Assembly: GCA_963763095.1 (NCBI GenBank)
Contig: CAVXNR010000003.1
Location: 62,001 to 126,000 of the forward strand
Origin: CAVUCH01 sp963763095
GTDB taxonomy: Bacteria > Acidobacteriota > Vicinamibacteria > Vicinamibacterales > JAENWD01
Length of the DNA stretch: 64,000 bases
Reading direction: 5' to 3'
Position numbers and translations under genes: made by a program. Under the pieces are notes generated by a model, which had not been told where the DNA came from, ran no database searches, and saw nothing but the letters and a program-made list of their open reading frames with translations. Positions 8,787-17,794 of the stretch are shown here, piece by piece; position 1 is the first letter of the stretch; every line of letters begins with the position of its first letter.

Positions 8787-9062
8787 TCACCCACCCTGCA
8801 GGTTACTGGCGACGACGTGCCACCCTCGGCCGATCAGCTCATCTTGCAACGCCTTCACAGAGGCAAGCAGGGTGTCGAAGGTACTCCGCTGGAACACCCC
8901 ACTGATGAATGGCTTGCGGTTCCAGAGATATCGCAGCTCGTGAGTACCTGGAGCATCGCGCGGCGCGGGCGCGACCACTGCTTCGAAGCGGTCCTCGTCT
9001 CTGACCAGCGCGACCACCGTCGTTTCCGCCCGGGTGGGCAGGCGTTTTCCGTTGATACGCAT
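8787..9062 (-). CDS. Small LRYxWN-family protein (copy B)
   Basis: 91 residues from ATG 9062, preceded by GGAGT at a normal distance. It begins MRINGKRLPTRAETTVVALV and contains HELRYLWNRKPFISGVF followed by a helix (LLASVKALQDELIGRGW). The ELRY-x-x-N-x-x-(P) ... F ... helix-GW pattern matches the gene at 4222-4485 (helix ending HGW) and the frameshifted gene at 62120. Function unknown. Confidence 0.55.
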   Translation of the reverse strand: MRINGKRLPTRAETTVVALVRDEDRFEAVVAPAPRDAPGTHELRYLWNRKPFISGVFQRSTFDTLLASVKALQDELIGRGWHVVASNLQGG

Positions 9063-9393
9063 GGACGACACTCCCTGTGCGCACTCGGGCGTCACAGTTC
9101 CCTCATCCTGCAGGATCGGTGCCTTGTTGACTGACGAGGAACACTCCGTGGGCTGCCGGGCTCTGCTCAATGATGCCCTTCCATATCCCCACCGCCGTGA
9201 ACAAGTGGCTCATCTGCTTGCCGCCGCACAGCTCGGCCAGCTCTCACCCGCAGACCGCCGCTCCGTGTATGAGGGGCTGATCCGCGGTGACGCGTTCGTC
9301 GATCCGAATGTCGTTTGCGAGATCATCCGGGCCATGACCGATACGCAAGCCCGGGCGCTGGTGAATGCCGCGACCGCCGGTCCTATGACCTAA
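9034..9393 (+). CDS. Hypothetical protein, uncertain start
   Basis: The C-terminal 65 residues read like real protein (VAHLLAAAQLGQLSPADRRS, then VDPNVVCEIIRAMTD), predicted helical. The first 55 codons overlap the 5' end of the opposite-strand LRYxWN gene and look random, so the true start is probably further in, for example GTG 9205. A second helical open frame (PQLKDLFRRELAIRLLEKQ) overlaps from about 9385 to 9551 in another frame. The two could be parts of one protein separated by a frameshift. No family recognised. Confidence 0.3.
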   Translation: MGRRFPLIRMDDTPCAHSGVTVPSSCRIGALLTDEEHSVGCRALLNDALPYPHRREQVAHLLAAAQLGQLSPADRRSVYEGLIRGDAFVDPNVVCEIIRAMTDTQARALVNAATAGPMT

Positions 9394-9601
9394 ACCTGTG
9401 GAGCACTCCGCAACTGAAGGACCTGTTCCGGCGAGAACTCGCGATCCGGCTTCTCGAGAAGCAGGTCGCGCCGGCGCCCGACTGGGCCGCCGCCAGCCGC
9501 CAGGAGTTCACGCTGCTCAAGGAGATGTCGTCCAGTGGCGTACCGGCCTGAATGCCGCGCACGAATGTGGCAGACCAGCCGACCCCCATCGCGCCGGTTG
9601 G

Positions 9602-10087
9602 TTAACAGCCGACGACGGCCTTGATCCTGACCACGCGCGTTCTCAGCTCGCCCGACTGCCCCGGCGTCAGACCTTTGTTCGTGAAGGCGGTGATGTCCGC
9701 GAGCAGCGAGTTGAGGTTCGTGCACGTCTGCGCTTTCTTGCCAGCCGCGAGCGACCGCCGGATAGTATCGATTCTGCTGAGCAGGGTCCTGCCCGTTTTT
9801 CCTAAATTCCAGCTCTGGATGAGAGCCGCGGTGTCGGCAAGCTGCCCGTCCGCATTCCTGACGACCACCGTGAAGCTCGCGGTCGAGTCGTTTCCGGATT
9901 CGTCAGTCGCCGTGCAGTTCACCGTTGTGGATAGCATCGGGAACTGGGTACCTGAGGCCGGAGTACAGACGAGCGCCGGTGCGGGGTCGGTGTCGTCGTC
10001 GACGATCACCGAGTAGCTGACGAGCGCTCCGGCCGGCATCGTCGCGTCGGCGTACACCGTCGCGGGAACGGTGATCGTGGGCGACAA
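9602..10087 (-). pseudogene. C-terminal fragment of a HYR-domain exported protein
   Basis: The frame contains CTPASGTQFPMLSTTVNCTA then DESGNDSTASFTVVV, the hallmark of a HYR (hyalin-repeat, immunoglobulin-like) domain: C-x-P-x-SG...F...T-V-x-C-x-A-x-D-x-x-G-N. A helical C-terminus with two cysteines follows (AQTCTNLNSLL ... AVVGC). Such domains normally sit at the end of long exported proteins. Here a TGA lies directly upstream of the TTG at 10087, with no signal peptide and no further domains, so the front of the gene is missing. A short exported relic is the best description. Confidence 0.55.
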
Positions 10088-10157
10088 TCAACCGACCATC
10101 CCGGGCGCACCAAACGTGCGCGATCTCTCGAGGCTGAGCATTGTCAGGAAACACCCG

Positions 10158-10514
10158 TTATCGACGCCGCCCGCGCGTGCGTGCGCCAGACCGTGCGGCA
10201 TTCTTGTCGACACGCAACTTCCAGGCGGCGTGCAGAGCGCCGGTCAGGATGTCCCTATTCACCTTGGCCAGCCGAATGTGGGTGGCACCCATCCGCCCCC
10301 AGCCCCCGGCCACCGGAACGAACACCTCGGGCGCTTCAGCGACGAACTCCGCCTGCATCTCCGGTGTGAGCATCAGATTTCCGAAACCCTTTTCGACGGA
10401 CGCCAGCGTAGCAAAGATACGCCCGCCCACCCTGAAGTCCACCGCACCCATGTGCGATCCCTCCTCAGCGCCATCGAAGCTCAAGGCGACTCGGCGGAAA
10501 TCGGCCGCAGTCAT
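10158..10514 (-). CDS. MmcQ/YjbR family protein
   Basis: About 118 residues. It starts with MTAADFRRVALSFDGAEEG, followed by HMGAVDFRVGGRIFATL and LTPEMQAEFV, and ends with HIRLAKVNRDILTGALHAAW. This is the usual order of the small YjbR/MmcQ fold: an N-terminal helix, 'FRVGGKIFA', then a C-terminal 'L..V....L..ll..AW' helix. Members are about 110-120 residues long and cytoplasmic; their role is uncertain, with a DNA-binding-like fold. The start could be ATG 10514 or 10523. It stands alone. Confidence 0.8.
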   Translation of the reverse strand: MTAADFRRVALSFDGAEEGSHMGAVDFRVGGRIFATLASVEKGFGNLMLTPEMQAEFVAEAPEVFVPVAGGWGRMGATHIRLAKVNRDILTGALHAAWKLRVDKNAARSGARTRGRRR

Positions 10515-10740
10515 GGTAAGCATCAGGGTAACCGAACCCGGGATGGACCGCGACGCAGCCACGTTCTGCCGCGTGTTCGGCCGCGCGGCGATCGCTCCTG
10601 CACTTCATCGCCCTCACCAAGCCGGTAGCGCGAGCGCACGATCGCGCGGTTGCGCGAGCACTGGCGATGACAGAGCGAAGCTGCTAGGATTCCGGCCCAT
10701 GCCCTCCCCACCTCCGTGGGCGTCACCGACGTGGCGGGAC

Positions 10741-10808
10741 AAGGCTAAGGGCTAAGGGCTAAGGGCTAAGGGCTCAGGGCTAAAGGCTAAAGACTAAAGG
10801 CTCAGGGT
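10741..10808. repeat. Tandem heptamer array (AAGGGCT)n
   Basis: Four perfect AAGGGCT units are followed by five degenerate ones (CAGGGCT, AAAGGCT, AAAGACT, AAAGGCT, CAGGGTT). Looser CGGCTAA-like units continue to about 10855. The array is in the intergenic space between the YjbR gene and the membrane protein at 11016. The rest of 10515-11015 holds no supported gene. Confidence 0.85.
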
Positions 10809-11015
10809 TAACTAACGGCTAACCGGTCTACGATTAACGGTCAACGGCTAAACGGTTCTTGATGGGCGGCATTCCTGGCCACGCCGTTTGCTCCGTCGTG
10901 ACCAACGCATTCTGGTGGGCTCGGTGGTAGGCGCGGACGGAGCGCGAGGATCCACTGCCGCAAAGCATGCGGGCGCTCCGCGAGGGCGGCCAAGAGGCCG
11001 CGAACGATAAGACCA

Positions 11016-12158
11016 GTGCACTGGCCCCGCGTGCTTCGGTTCGGCCGCCTGGCGGCACTGCCAGCCGCCGTAGTCGTGTATATGGTGGTCTTCCTCGTGA
11101 CGATGCTTGTTCCGGCATCGGCACGGGCGCTTGTGCCATGGCCGAGACTGGGCGGCCTTGCCGGAGTTCTCGTAGCGCTTCCGATGTGCAGTTGGTCGAT
11201 ACGACTCGTCCGCCGGTTCTGTCGGCGCCTGGTCCCGCTGCACGCCGGTGGCGAACGCCTGATGATCCCCGCTCTCGCGTGCGTTGGCGGAGCGATTGTG
11301 GCAGTTGTGAGCTTGACAGGCTGGGCGCAGCAATTCGTGAGTCTACCCGCATCCACCTGGCTTGAGCATCCCGACCTCTTCAACGCCGCGCCGGCGTGCA
11401 CCTGGCTGATCGCGCTCACGGCCCTTGCGCGTGAGTATGTTCGGGGTCGGCCGGCGGACGATGCCTACGTCCTGTACCTGCGCACGTTCCTCAGCTTCTC
11501 CGATCGCGCCATGATGGCGCTGCTGTTCAGCGTGATCGGCAGCAGGGCGAGGATCGTTGTGCTCACCGCGCCTCACTCCGATGCGGCGTCGTGGGACCCT
11601 ATCCTGATCGCGTTCCGGGGCAATCCTTTCTTTCAGTTGTCGGCGAAGGTTCCACTCTTCGTGACCGCCACCGACGCCGATTGGCAATCGTCGGTCAGGG
11701 GTCTGATGCAAGGGGCCACGCACACAATCATCGATGTCTCAGCTCTCACTCCCGGCGTGCTGACGGAGATCGAGATGCTCCGTCAGTTGGCCGGTTGGGA
11801 CCGGGTATTCTGGCTCTGTGAGGCCTCCCGGGTGCATGCGATCGAGAAAATTCGTGGCGTCGTCGGTGGTGGGAGGATGCCGGATGAACGGATCATTCTC
11901 TACAACCGCAGTCTGGCAGCTGCTGTGCCGAGCCTTATCGGCGGTCTGGTTCTCTCGTTGGTGATTCTGTTCGTGTTGCCGATCGTGAGAAACGCCCAGA
12001 CAGGACGTCTACCCCAGTTCGACGACACGGCTGAGGGCATTGGACGGATGCTGGGGGCGGTGTTTCCCGCTACGGTGTTCTTTCTTGCCGTATTCCTGCG
12101 GGCCGCAGTCGATCCAGAAGCGAAGAGGAGGCTGCGGGCGGCACTTGCGAGCGTCTGA
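11016..12158 (+). CDS. Membrane protein with possible TIR-like cytoplasmic domain
   Basis: 380 residues from GTG 11016 (GTG 11031 is also possible). Four hydrophobic segments lie in the first 140 residues (for example AALPAAVVVYMVVFLVTMLV). A soluble region of about 160 residues follows, then two membrane segments near the C-terminus (LIGGLVLSLVILFVLPIV, FPATVFFLAVFL). The soluble part contains AYVLYLRTFLSFSD, RIVVLTAP, THTIIDVSALTPG and LTEIEMLRQLAGWDRVFWLC. This alternation of strands and helices, with 'LYLR-(S/T)-F' at the start and an acidic residue before a helix, recalls the Rossmann/TIR-like domain of a poorly characterised membrane family. The assignment is tentative; no partner gene is attached. 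Confidence 0.65.
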   Translation: MHWPRVLRFGRLAALPAAVVVYMVVFLVTMLVPASARALVPWPRLGGLAGVLVALPMCSWSIRLVRRFCRRLVPLHAGGERLMIPALACVGGAIVAVVSLTGWAQQFVSLPASTWLEHPDLFNAAPACTWLIALTALAREYVRGRPADDAYVLYLRTFLSFSDRAMMALLFSVIGSRARIVVLTAPHSDAASWDPILIAFRGNPFFQLSAKVPLFVTATDADWQSSVRGLMQGATHTIIDVSALTPGVLTEIEMLRQLAGWDRVFWLCEASRVHAIEKIRGVVGGGRMPDERIILYNRSLAAAVPSLIGGLVLSLVILFVLPIVRNAQTGRLPQFDDTAEGIGRMLGAVFPATVFFLAVFLRAAVDPEAKRRLRAALASV

Positions 12159-12306
12159 TGGTGAGAGCGGCGGGTCACTCCCCCGGTCTCGCCTCGCACG
12201 ATGCTGCGCAGCGCTACATTCGCCTCGTTCATGAGCGCCAAATCCAATCGGGATTCTGCGTTGCCGAGTTGGTCGTAAAAATGAGGCGTTTACCATATAC
12301 GGGCTG

Positions 12307-13470
12307 CTAGCCCTCGAGCGTCACCGCCACAGACTCGCCCTGATTCTTCGAGTCCGTGCGCAGCAGGCGCGACGGCTTCTTCAATCGCCCGCGCCACCCG
12401 TTCAGCACTGTGTCCTTGGGCACCTCGTTCTCGCCGGTGAACCGGTCGTCATCCGTCGATATCACAGCGGCGTTGCCCGCGAGCTTCGTCGGCATGACCG
12501 TCGTAAACGACCAGTCAGGCGAGGCATTGATGCTGCCGTGATGCCCGACCTTGATCACGTCGGCCTCGAGCGGCGCGCCGTTCTTCCGCATGATCTCCCA
12601 GCTCATCTCCTCTGCATCGCCAACGAGCAGCAGGCGCGCCGAGCCGTGCGTCAGTCGCATCACGATGGACGTGTTGTTCCGTGTGGTATCAACAGCGGCG
12701 AGCACATTGAGGCCGCCGCTTTGAAGCTGCCGCCGCAGCCGAGCCAAATCGGCGAGCCCGGCGAGCGGCGACTTGCTGAACTTCACCGCCCGCGCGCCGT
12801 CGAACGGATCCTCCCTGGTCGCTATGATCCGGCCGTTGACGGCCGAAATCGCGATGCCGCGCACCCGGAGCGCATGCTCGAGCGGCTGCAGATAACGCTT
12901 GCTGTTCTTCTCGGGGCCGAAGACCTCGATGTCGAGCTGCTTCAGCCCGGGCGGAAGCGCCTGCTTCAAATTGAGGTCCCGATGGATCTTGAAGGTGCGT
13001 GAGGCCGGCACCCCGATCTCCTTCAGGATGTCCCCCATCTGCTTGCGGAGCTTGTCGCCTTTCGCGCCGAAGTTATTCCGGAAGACCCGCCCAATCTCGG
13101 TGTCGCCGTCGGGAATCGACGCCGGCAGCATGCTGCGCAGCGTCCGCTCCGCGATTTCGAACACATGGTCCAGCGACGGCGTGACGTGCGCGTGCCACAA
13201 CCGCTGAATCGTGAAGTCGGTCTTGAAGCGCTTGCGCAGGCTGAAAAAGCCTTCCATGTGATCGAGGTGGCGGTGCGTGATCACCAGCAGGTCGAGCTTG
13301 CCGGCGGTTCGCGCCAGCACGTCGTTGTAGACCTTCTCGAAAACCGCGTTCGCATCGTTGTGAAAGTTGCCGAAGTCCACCCACGCGTGATGAGGGCCGT
13401 CGTCCTCGTCCCATGACACGAGGAGCGCGTCGCCGAACAGCACGTTATAGGCGCGCAGCGTGATGCTCAT
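12307..13470 (-). CDS. ComEC/Rec2-type metallo-beta-lactamase hydrolase
   Basis: 387 residues. The metal-binding motif THRHLDH is at residues 65-71, preceded by LDLLVI. A later LLLVGDAEE and the segment IKVGHHGSINA supply the remaining ligands, in the order expected for the free-standing hydrolase domain related to the C-terminal part of ComEC. There is no signal peptide or membrane segment, so it should be cytoplasmic. The ATG at 13470 overlaps the stop of the preceding peptidase gene as ATGA, indicating translational coupling. Predicted activity is phosphodiester or other ester hydrolysis; the substrate is unknown. Confidence 0.85.
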   Translation of the reverse strand: MSITLRAYNVLFGDALLVSWDEDDGPHHAWVDFGNFHNDANAVFEKVYNDVLARTAGKLDLLVITHRHLDHMEGFFSLRKRFKTDFTIQRLWHAHVTPSLDHVFEIAERTLRSMLPASIPDGDTEIGRVFRNNFGAKGDKLRKQMGDILKEIGVPASRTFKIHRDLNLKQALPPGLKQLDIEVFGPEKNSKRYLQPLEHALRVRGIAISAVNGRIIATREDPFDGARAVKFSKSPLAGLADLARLRRQLQSGGLNVLAAVDTTRNNTSIVMRLTHGSARLLLVGDAEEMSWEIMRKNGAPLEADVIKVGHHGSINASPDWSFTTVMPTKLAGNAAVISTDDDRFTGENEVPKDTVLNGWRGRLKKPSRLLRTDSKNQGESVAVTLEG

Positions 13471-15068
13471 TTCCGTGGCCTCCTCGATCGCCCGCAGCAT
13501 GCGGCCAGATTCGACCGGAGCGCGAGCCGACCACCGCTGACCTCCGCGATCCACGGACGGCGCGCGGCCGCCCGCCTGACGTCGTCGTCGAGCGAGACGC
13601 CAATGACGGTGAACTCCTCGGATCCCTCGAGAAGAAAGCGCTTCGCCGCGTCCACTCGTTCTCTGGTGACAGGCTTGCGCGCCTCGTACAGCAGGACACC
13701 GAGTGCGTCAAAGACGAGCGTGCCGCCCCCGCGAACCGTGATCCACTGCTCGCCGAAGGCCTCCGCCTCTTTGGGCCCGAGCTTCACATCGACCGGGTAC
13801 TGGTACACGATCGCGATTTGCGCCACCTCCCCCGGAGACGTGGGCAGGCGCTTGAGCTGCACGTCGCGGACGACGAAATCGCGCTGGTCCGCGTGGGGAG
13901 CAAGCGCGAGCCTGTGGCGGTTGGCGTGGAGGAACAGGTAGGTGTCGCGAACCGAGGGTCGCGGCCAGCTGGGCGGGTACCCGAGCCAACGGGACTCGTC
14001 GAGAGCCACCTCTCGTTTGGAGGCGAGGCCCCGCCCGGCGAGCACGCCGTGCACGACCGCGCGGTAGCCGCCGTCGTCCGTGGGGTGCACCGATCGATCC
14101 GCCGCAAGCAACGCCTCGCCGTACTCGGCGATCGTGCAGTCGGCCGGTGGCAGGAAGTCGAGCGCACGGACCGCCATACGCTGGATCACGGTCCGCGCGG
14201 TGTGGAGCGCGCTCAGCCTGGGCTCTCCCCGCCGCACCAGGGTCTGATGAAGCTTCCGCAGCGCGAGATAGATCGTGCTCGAGAGTTTGAGCGAGAGATC
14301 GTGAGGCTCGATCGTGTCCTTCCAGTCGGATGGTGTGGCATCGACGAGGCTACGGATCGACCCCCAGCCGTGCGCGCCGGCTTCTTCGAACCCCTCGGCG
14401 ATCTCGCTGAGCAGATTCAACTGGTCGAGCGACCCGGCCACGCGACGTCGTATCACCTGGTGCGACAGCGCCGCGAACACCGCGCAAAGGTCACCGACGG
14501 CCTCGTGCAGCGCCGAGGTTTCCGGTTCGAACGGCTCGTAGTAGCGAGGGCGAACGGCGTCGAGGACGGCATGCCCGGTTTCGTGAGCCACGATGTCGTG
14601 CGCGAGCGCTGAGTGATAAGGGCGCCGGCGTCGGCCGTTGCCCATGAACGAGTAGAACTGGAGGCTGTGGCTCTCCGCGCTGTAGAAGGCATTCTCCAGA
14701 ATGCCTGCATGCGGAACCACCAGCAGGCGACTGCCCTCGAATCCCCAGCGCAGAGGCCGTCCCAGTTCGAGCTCCACAAGTTCGACCGCCCGGGCGGCGA
14801 TGGCGTAGGTGTTGAGCTGATGGAACCGCATGTCGTTCAGGTCGTACTCGGGGAAACTGCCGTCTTTTTTTGGCGTGGCTGGGGGAAACACGACGTCGCG
14901 ATCGACGTTGTAGTCGAAGACCGCCAGGCGCTCGCCAATCGGACCCGCCAGCAGCGGTCCGCGCACGGTCACGTTCACGGGATTGGGCGTCTTACGGGGA
15001 TCCTGCACGATGATGGGGATCGTGATCGCACTTGGCTCGCGGGCCTCGCGCATGCGCAGTCCTGGCAT
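13467..15068 (-). CDS. HExxH zinc metallopeptidase (gluzincin-like)
   Basis: About 533 residues. ATG 15068 is preferred because GGAGC lies upstream at a good distance; the frame stays open to GTG 15137. The sequence HDIVAHETGHAVLDAV places HETGH near residue 162, and about 25 residues later LHEAVGDL offers the glutamate third ligand, as in thermolysin-like gluzincins (M4-type 'NExxxD'). There is no signal peptide, so it is probably intracellular, unusual for an M4-like enzyme. The last 200 residues form a separate region containing TYLFLHANRHRLALAPHADQ and beta strands. Its stop overlaps the hydrolase start (ATGA), so the two make a two-gene operon. Confidence 0.75.
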   Translation of the reverse strand: MPGLRMREAREPSAITIPIIVQDPRKTPNPVNVTVRGPLLAGPIGERLAVFDYNVDRDVVFPPATPKKDGSFPEYDLNDMRFHQLNTYAIAARAVELVELELGRPLRWGFEGSRLLVVPHAGILENAFYSAESHSLQFYSFMGNGRRRRPYHSALAHDIVAHETGHAVLDAVRPRYYEPFEPETSALHEAVGDLCAVFAALSHQVIRRRVAGSLDQLNLLSEIAEGFEEAGAHGWGSIRSLVDATPSDWKDTIEPHDLSLKLSSTIYLALRKLHQTLVRRGEPRLSALHTARTVIQRMAVRALDFLPPADCTIAEYGEALLAADRSVHPTDDGGYRAVVHGVLAGRGLASKREVALDESRWLGYPPSWPRPSVRDTYLFLHANRHRLALAPHADQRDFVVRDVQLKRLPTSPGEVAQIAIVYQYPVDVKLGPKEAEAFGEQWITVRGGGTLVFDALGVLLYEARKPVTRERVDAAKRFLLEGSEEFTVIGVSLDDDVRRAAARRPWIAEVSGGRLALRSNLAACCGRSRRPRK

Positions 15069-15177
15069 ACCGGCGCTCCACGGGAATGGTGGGAATGACT
15101 TCGCCCGTCGTGCGAGTGACACGACGACCGGATACACTCACTACGGCCCGTCGATTATGGCTTTGACCGGGCCGCTG

Positions 15178-17655
15178 TCAAGCCGCAGACATCACGACCT
15201 CACCACTCGCGAAGAGCCACCGTCGGCTCGACGCTCGCCGCGCGTCTGGCCGGAATATAGGTCGCGACGCCGGTGACGAGGCACACGAGCACCGCGACAG
15301 CCGCGATCGTCGCGGGATCGTCGCGGCTGATCCGTACAGAATCGACTCGAGCCAGCCGCTGAAGAGCGCGGCCATCGCTCCGCCAGCAATGATGCCAATT
15401 AGTGTCATCGTGGCGCCCTCGAGCAGGACGGCTCTGAGCACGACACCCCTGGGCGCACCGAGCGCCATCCGAATCCCGACTTCGCGTGTGCGCTCCACCA
15501 CGTGGGCCGTCACGACGCCGTACAGTCCGATCGTGGACAGCAGCAGGCAGACGGCGGCAAACCCGACGAAGAGAGCGGCGGTCACGCGTGAGCGCGCGAG
15601 CGGCTCGGAGGAGTAGCCGTCGAGCCGCCGTAACGACGTAAACGTCGCACCCGGCCACATCGCCTGCCCGGCGCGACGAATCGCGGGAGCGAGGCCGATC
15701 GGATCGCCAGCCGTGCGGACGGCGAGAAACGGCGGTGCGGCCTCGAACTGAGCACGCGGCCGGTAGGCCGTCGGCCGCATGGACGTCAGCTCGCGATAGC
15801 GCGTATCGGCCGCCACGCCAACCACGGTGGCCCAGGTACCGGCGATCTTCATCCGCTCGCCGACCGCGTCCTTGTTGGGCCACGCGAGTCTTGCCGCGGA
15901 TTCACTCAGGATCACGGCCGGACGTCCCTCGGCGCTGTCCTCGTCGGTGAACGCGCGGCCGCGGACGATCTCGATGCCGAGCGTCTGGAAGAAGGCGGGT
16001 GACGCGATTTCGAGATTGAGCAGCGGCTGGCGTGCCTCCTCCTCCGGCGCCTGTCCGTTCAGCAGATACCGCGCATCCCAGCCAGACATGCCGCCAAACG
16101 GCTCGCTGAGGATCGGCGCCACGCCCTCCACGCCGGGGAGCGGCGCGATGGCCTCGATGACGCGGTCCAGGCCGGCATTGAATCGGTTCGGATTCGCGAA
16201 GTCGTCCTGCTGCGGAGGCACGACTTGAACCACCAGGATGCGGTCACCAGCGAGACCCAGATCCAATGTTTCGAGATTCAACTGGCTCCGCGCCACGAGC
16301 CCCGCGCCCAGGATCACCGTGACCGCCAGTGTGACCTGGGCCACCACCAGGGCGCGCTGGGTTCGCCGCGCCGCCCGCGTGCCCGTGCCGCCGCGAGTCG
16401 CCGCGTTCACCAGGCGTGAGGGCTCGGCACGCCGCTGGCTGTACACGAAGGCGATCGCGAACGCCACCGTGGCCGCAACCGCGAGCGCGACGGCAAAGGC
16501 GAGCGTCACGCCGTTCACTTCGATCGCGTCCGCGCGCGGGAGCTGCGCTGCCGCGAATGCCACGACCAGACTCACCACGCCATAAGCGATGGCGACGCCA
16601 AGGACAGCGCCCGCGGCCGATACGACCAACGCGTCGTTGAGCGCCAGGAGCAACAAGCGCCGCGGAGTGGCGCCCAGCGACACCCGCACGGCGAGTTCCT
16701 GCCGTTTGGTGAGCCCGAGCGCGAGAAAGAGGGTGCCGACGTTGACGATCGCCACGAGCAGCACGAGAGCGCTCGCCATCAGCAGCAGGCGAATGACGGG
16801 ACGCACGTCGCCGAGCACGTCGTCGTCGAAGGTTTCGGCCGACGCGGTCATGCCACGTAGCGTGGACGGAAGCAGCGCGAGGTTGCTGCGGAGGTAGTTC
16901 GTGAGCTCAGAGGCGGACTGTTCGACCGTCGCGCCAGGCGCGAGCCGGCCGACCAGGTACACATAGAAGTCTGGCGGGCCGGTCTCCGCAACGGGACGGA
17001 ACGGACGCGCCGTCGCCCACACCTCGGTCTGGGCGGGAAATCCAAAGCCGCGAGGCATCACCGCGACGATCGTGCCCGGCTGCCCTCGAATCGTGAGTAC
17101 GCGGCCAAGCACCGAGGGATTCTTCCCATAGCGACGCTGCCACAGCTCGTAACTGATCGCGACCACTGGCGCCGCGGCGATGCTGTCGTCCTCCCCCCGG
17201 AGGTTACGGCCAAGCAGGGGCGTGACGCCGAGCACGCTGAACAGGTTCCCGGTGACCAAGGCGACCTTGAGGTTCACGCTGTCCGCTCCCTCGCGAACGG
17301 GAAGACTGGCCGCGCCGTGATAGTCGACCCCGGCGACGGCGGAGAGCGTCTTCGGCGAGGCGTCCACGAATCCCTTGAACGCGCCGTAAGGGACCGGCAC
17401 CCGCCGCGACCCGACGGCTTGATCGACGCCCCACAGCACCGACAGCTTCCGCTGCTCATGCACCGGCAAGGGCCGCATGAGAACGGCATCGGCAATGCTG
17501 AAGGTCGCCGTGGAGGCGCCAACACCGATCCCGAGGGTGGCAATCGCGACCAGACTGAAGGCCGGCCGCTTCGCCGCCGTGCGTAACGAACGCGCCAGCT
17601 CGCGGCCAATCTCACGCAGGTGATCCAACAACGTCGGACTGGGACTGTGCGGCAC
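15178..17655 (-). CDS. Orphan MacB/FtsX-type permease (ADOP), 3' frameshift
   Basis: About 820 residues from GTG 17655, with GGGAG upstream. The first membrane helix (FSLVAIATLGIGVGASTATF) is followed by a large periplasmic MacB-type domain, three more helices near residues 290-400, a second periplasmic domain and a terminal helix bundle. This is the acidobacterial duplicated orphan permease layout, with no ATPase next to it. After WLESILYG (about 15330) the frame is lost: the expected ending (ISRDDPATIAAVAVLVCLVT, then YIPARRAASVEPTVALREW) is read in a different frame ending at 15200, as if one base were missing. The last membrane helix is therefore out of frame. Confidence 0.85.
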   Translation of the reverse strand: MPHSPSPTLLDHLREIGRELARSLRTAAKRPAFSLVAIATLGIGVGASTATFSIADAVLMRPLPVHEQRKLSVLWGVDQAVGSRRVPVPYGAFKGFVDASPKTLSAVAGVDYHGAASLPVREGADSVNLKVALVTGNLFSVLGVTPLLGRNLRGEDDSIAAAPVVAISYELWQRRYGKNPSVLGRVLTIRGQPGTIVAVMPRGFGFPAQTEVWATARPFRPVAETGPPDFYVYLVGRLAPGATVEQSASELTNYLRSNLALLPSTLRGMTASAETFDDDVLGDVRPVIRLLLMASALVLLVAIVNVGTLFLALGLTKRQELAVRVSLGATPRRLLLLALNDALVVSAAGAVLGVAIAYGVVSLVVAFAAAQLPRADAIEVNGVTLAFAVALAVAATVAFAIAFVYSQRRAEPSRLVNAATRGGTGTRAARRTQRALVVAQVTLAVTVILGAGLVARSQLNLETLDLGLAGDRILVVQVVPPQQDDFANPNRFNAGLDRVIEAIAPLPGVEGVAPILSEPFGGMSGWDARYLLNGQAPEEEARQPLLNLEIASPAFFQTLGIEIVRGRAFTDEDSAEGRPAVILSESAARLAWPNKDAVGERMKIAGTWATVVGVAADTRYRELTSMRPTAYRPRAQFEAAPPFLAVRTAGDPIGLAPAIRRAGQAMWPGATFTSLRRLDGYSSEPLARSRVTAALFVGFAAVCLLLSTIGLYGVVTAHVVERTREVGIRMALGAPRGVVLRAVLLEGATMTLIGIIAGGAMAALFSGWLESILYGSAATIPRRSRLSRCSCASSPASRPIFRPDARRASSRRWLFASGEVVMSAA

Positions 17656-17794
17656 AATCAGCTCCCCTGATCGCTACGGAGCCACCCTTCGCTTCGCTCG
17701 TCGGCTCAGCGATTCCAAGTCCACGGATTCCGGGTCTTGAAGCCTCTAGAAGGCGGCAGCATACCCGTGAGGCGAGTAAGCGCATTCCGGAACA

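Noticed and set aside
10741..10808. True chromosome end (telomere)
   Set aside because: The array is short and internal, with genes on both sides, so a linear chromosome end is not supported.
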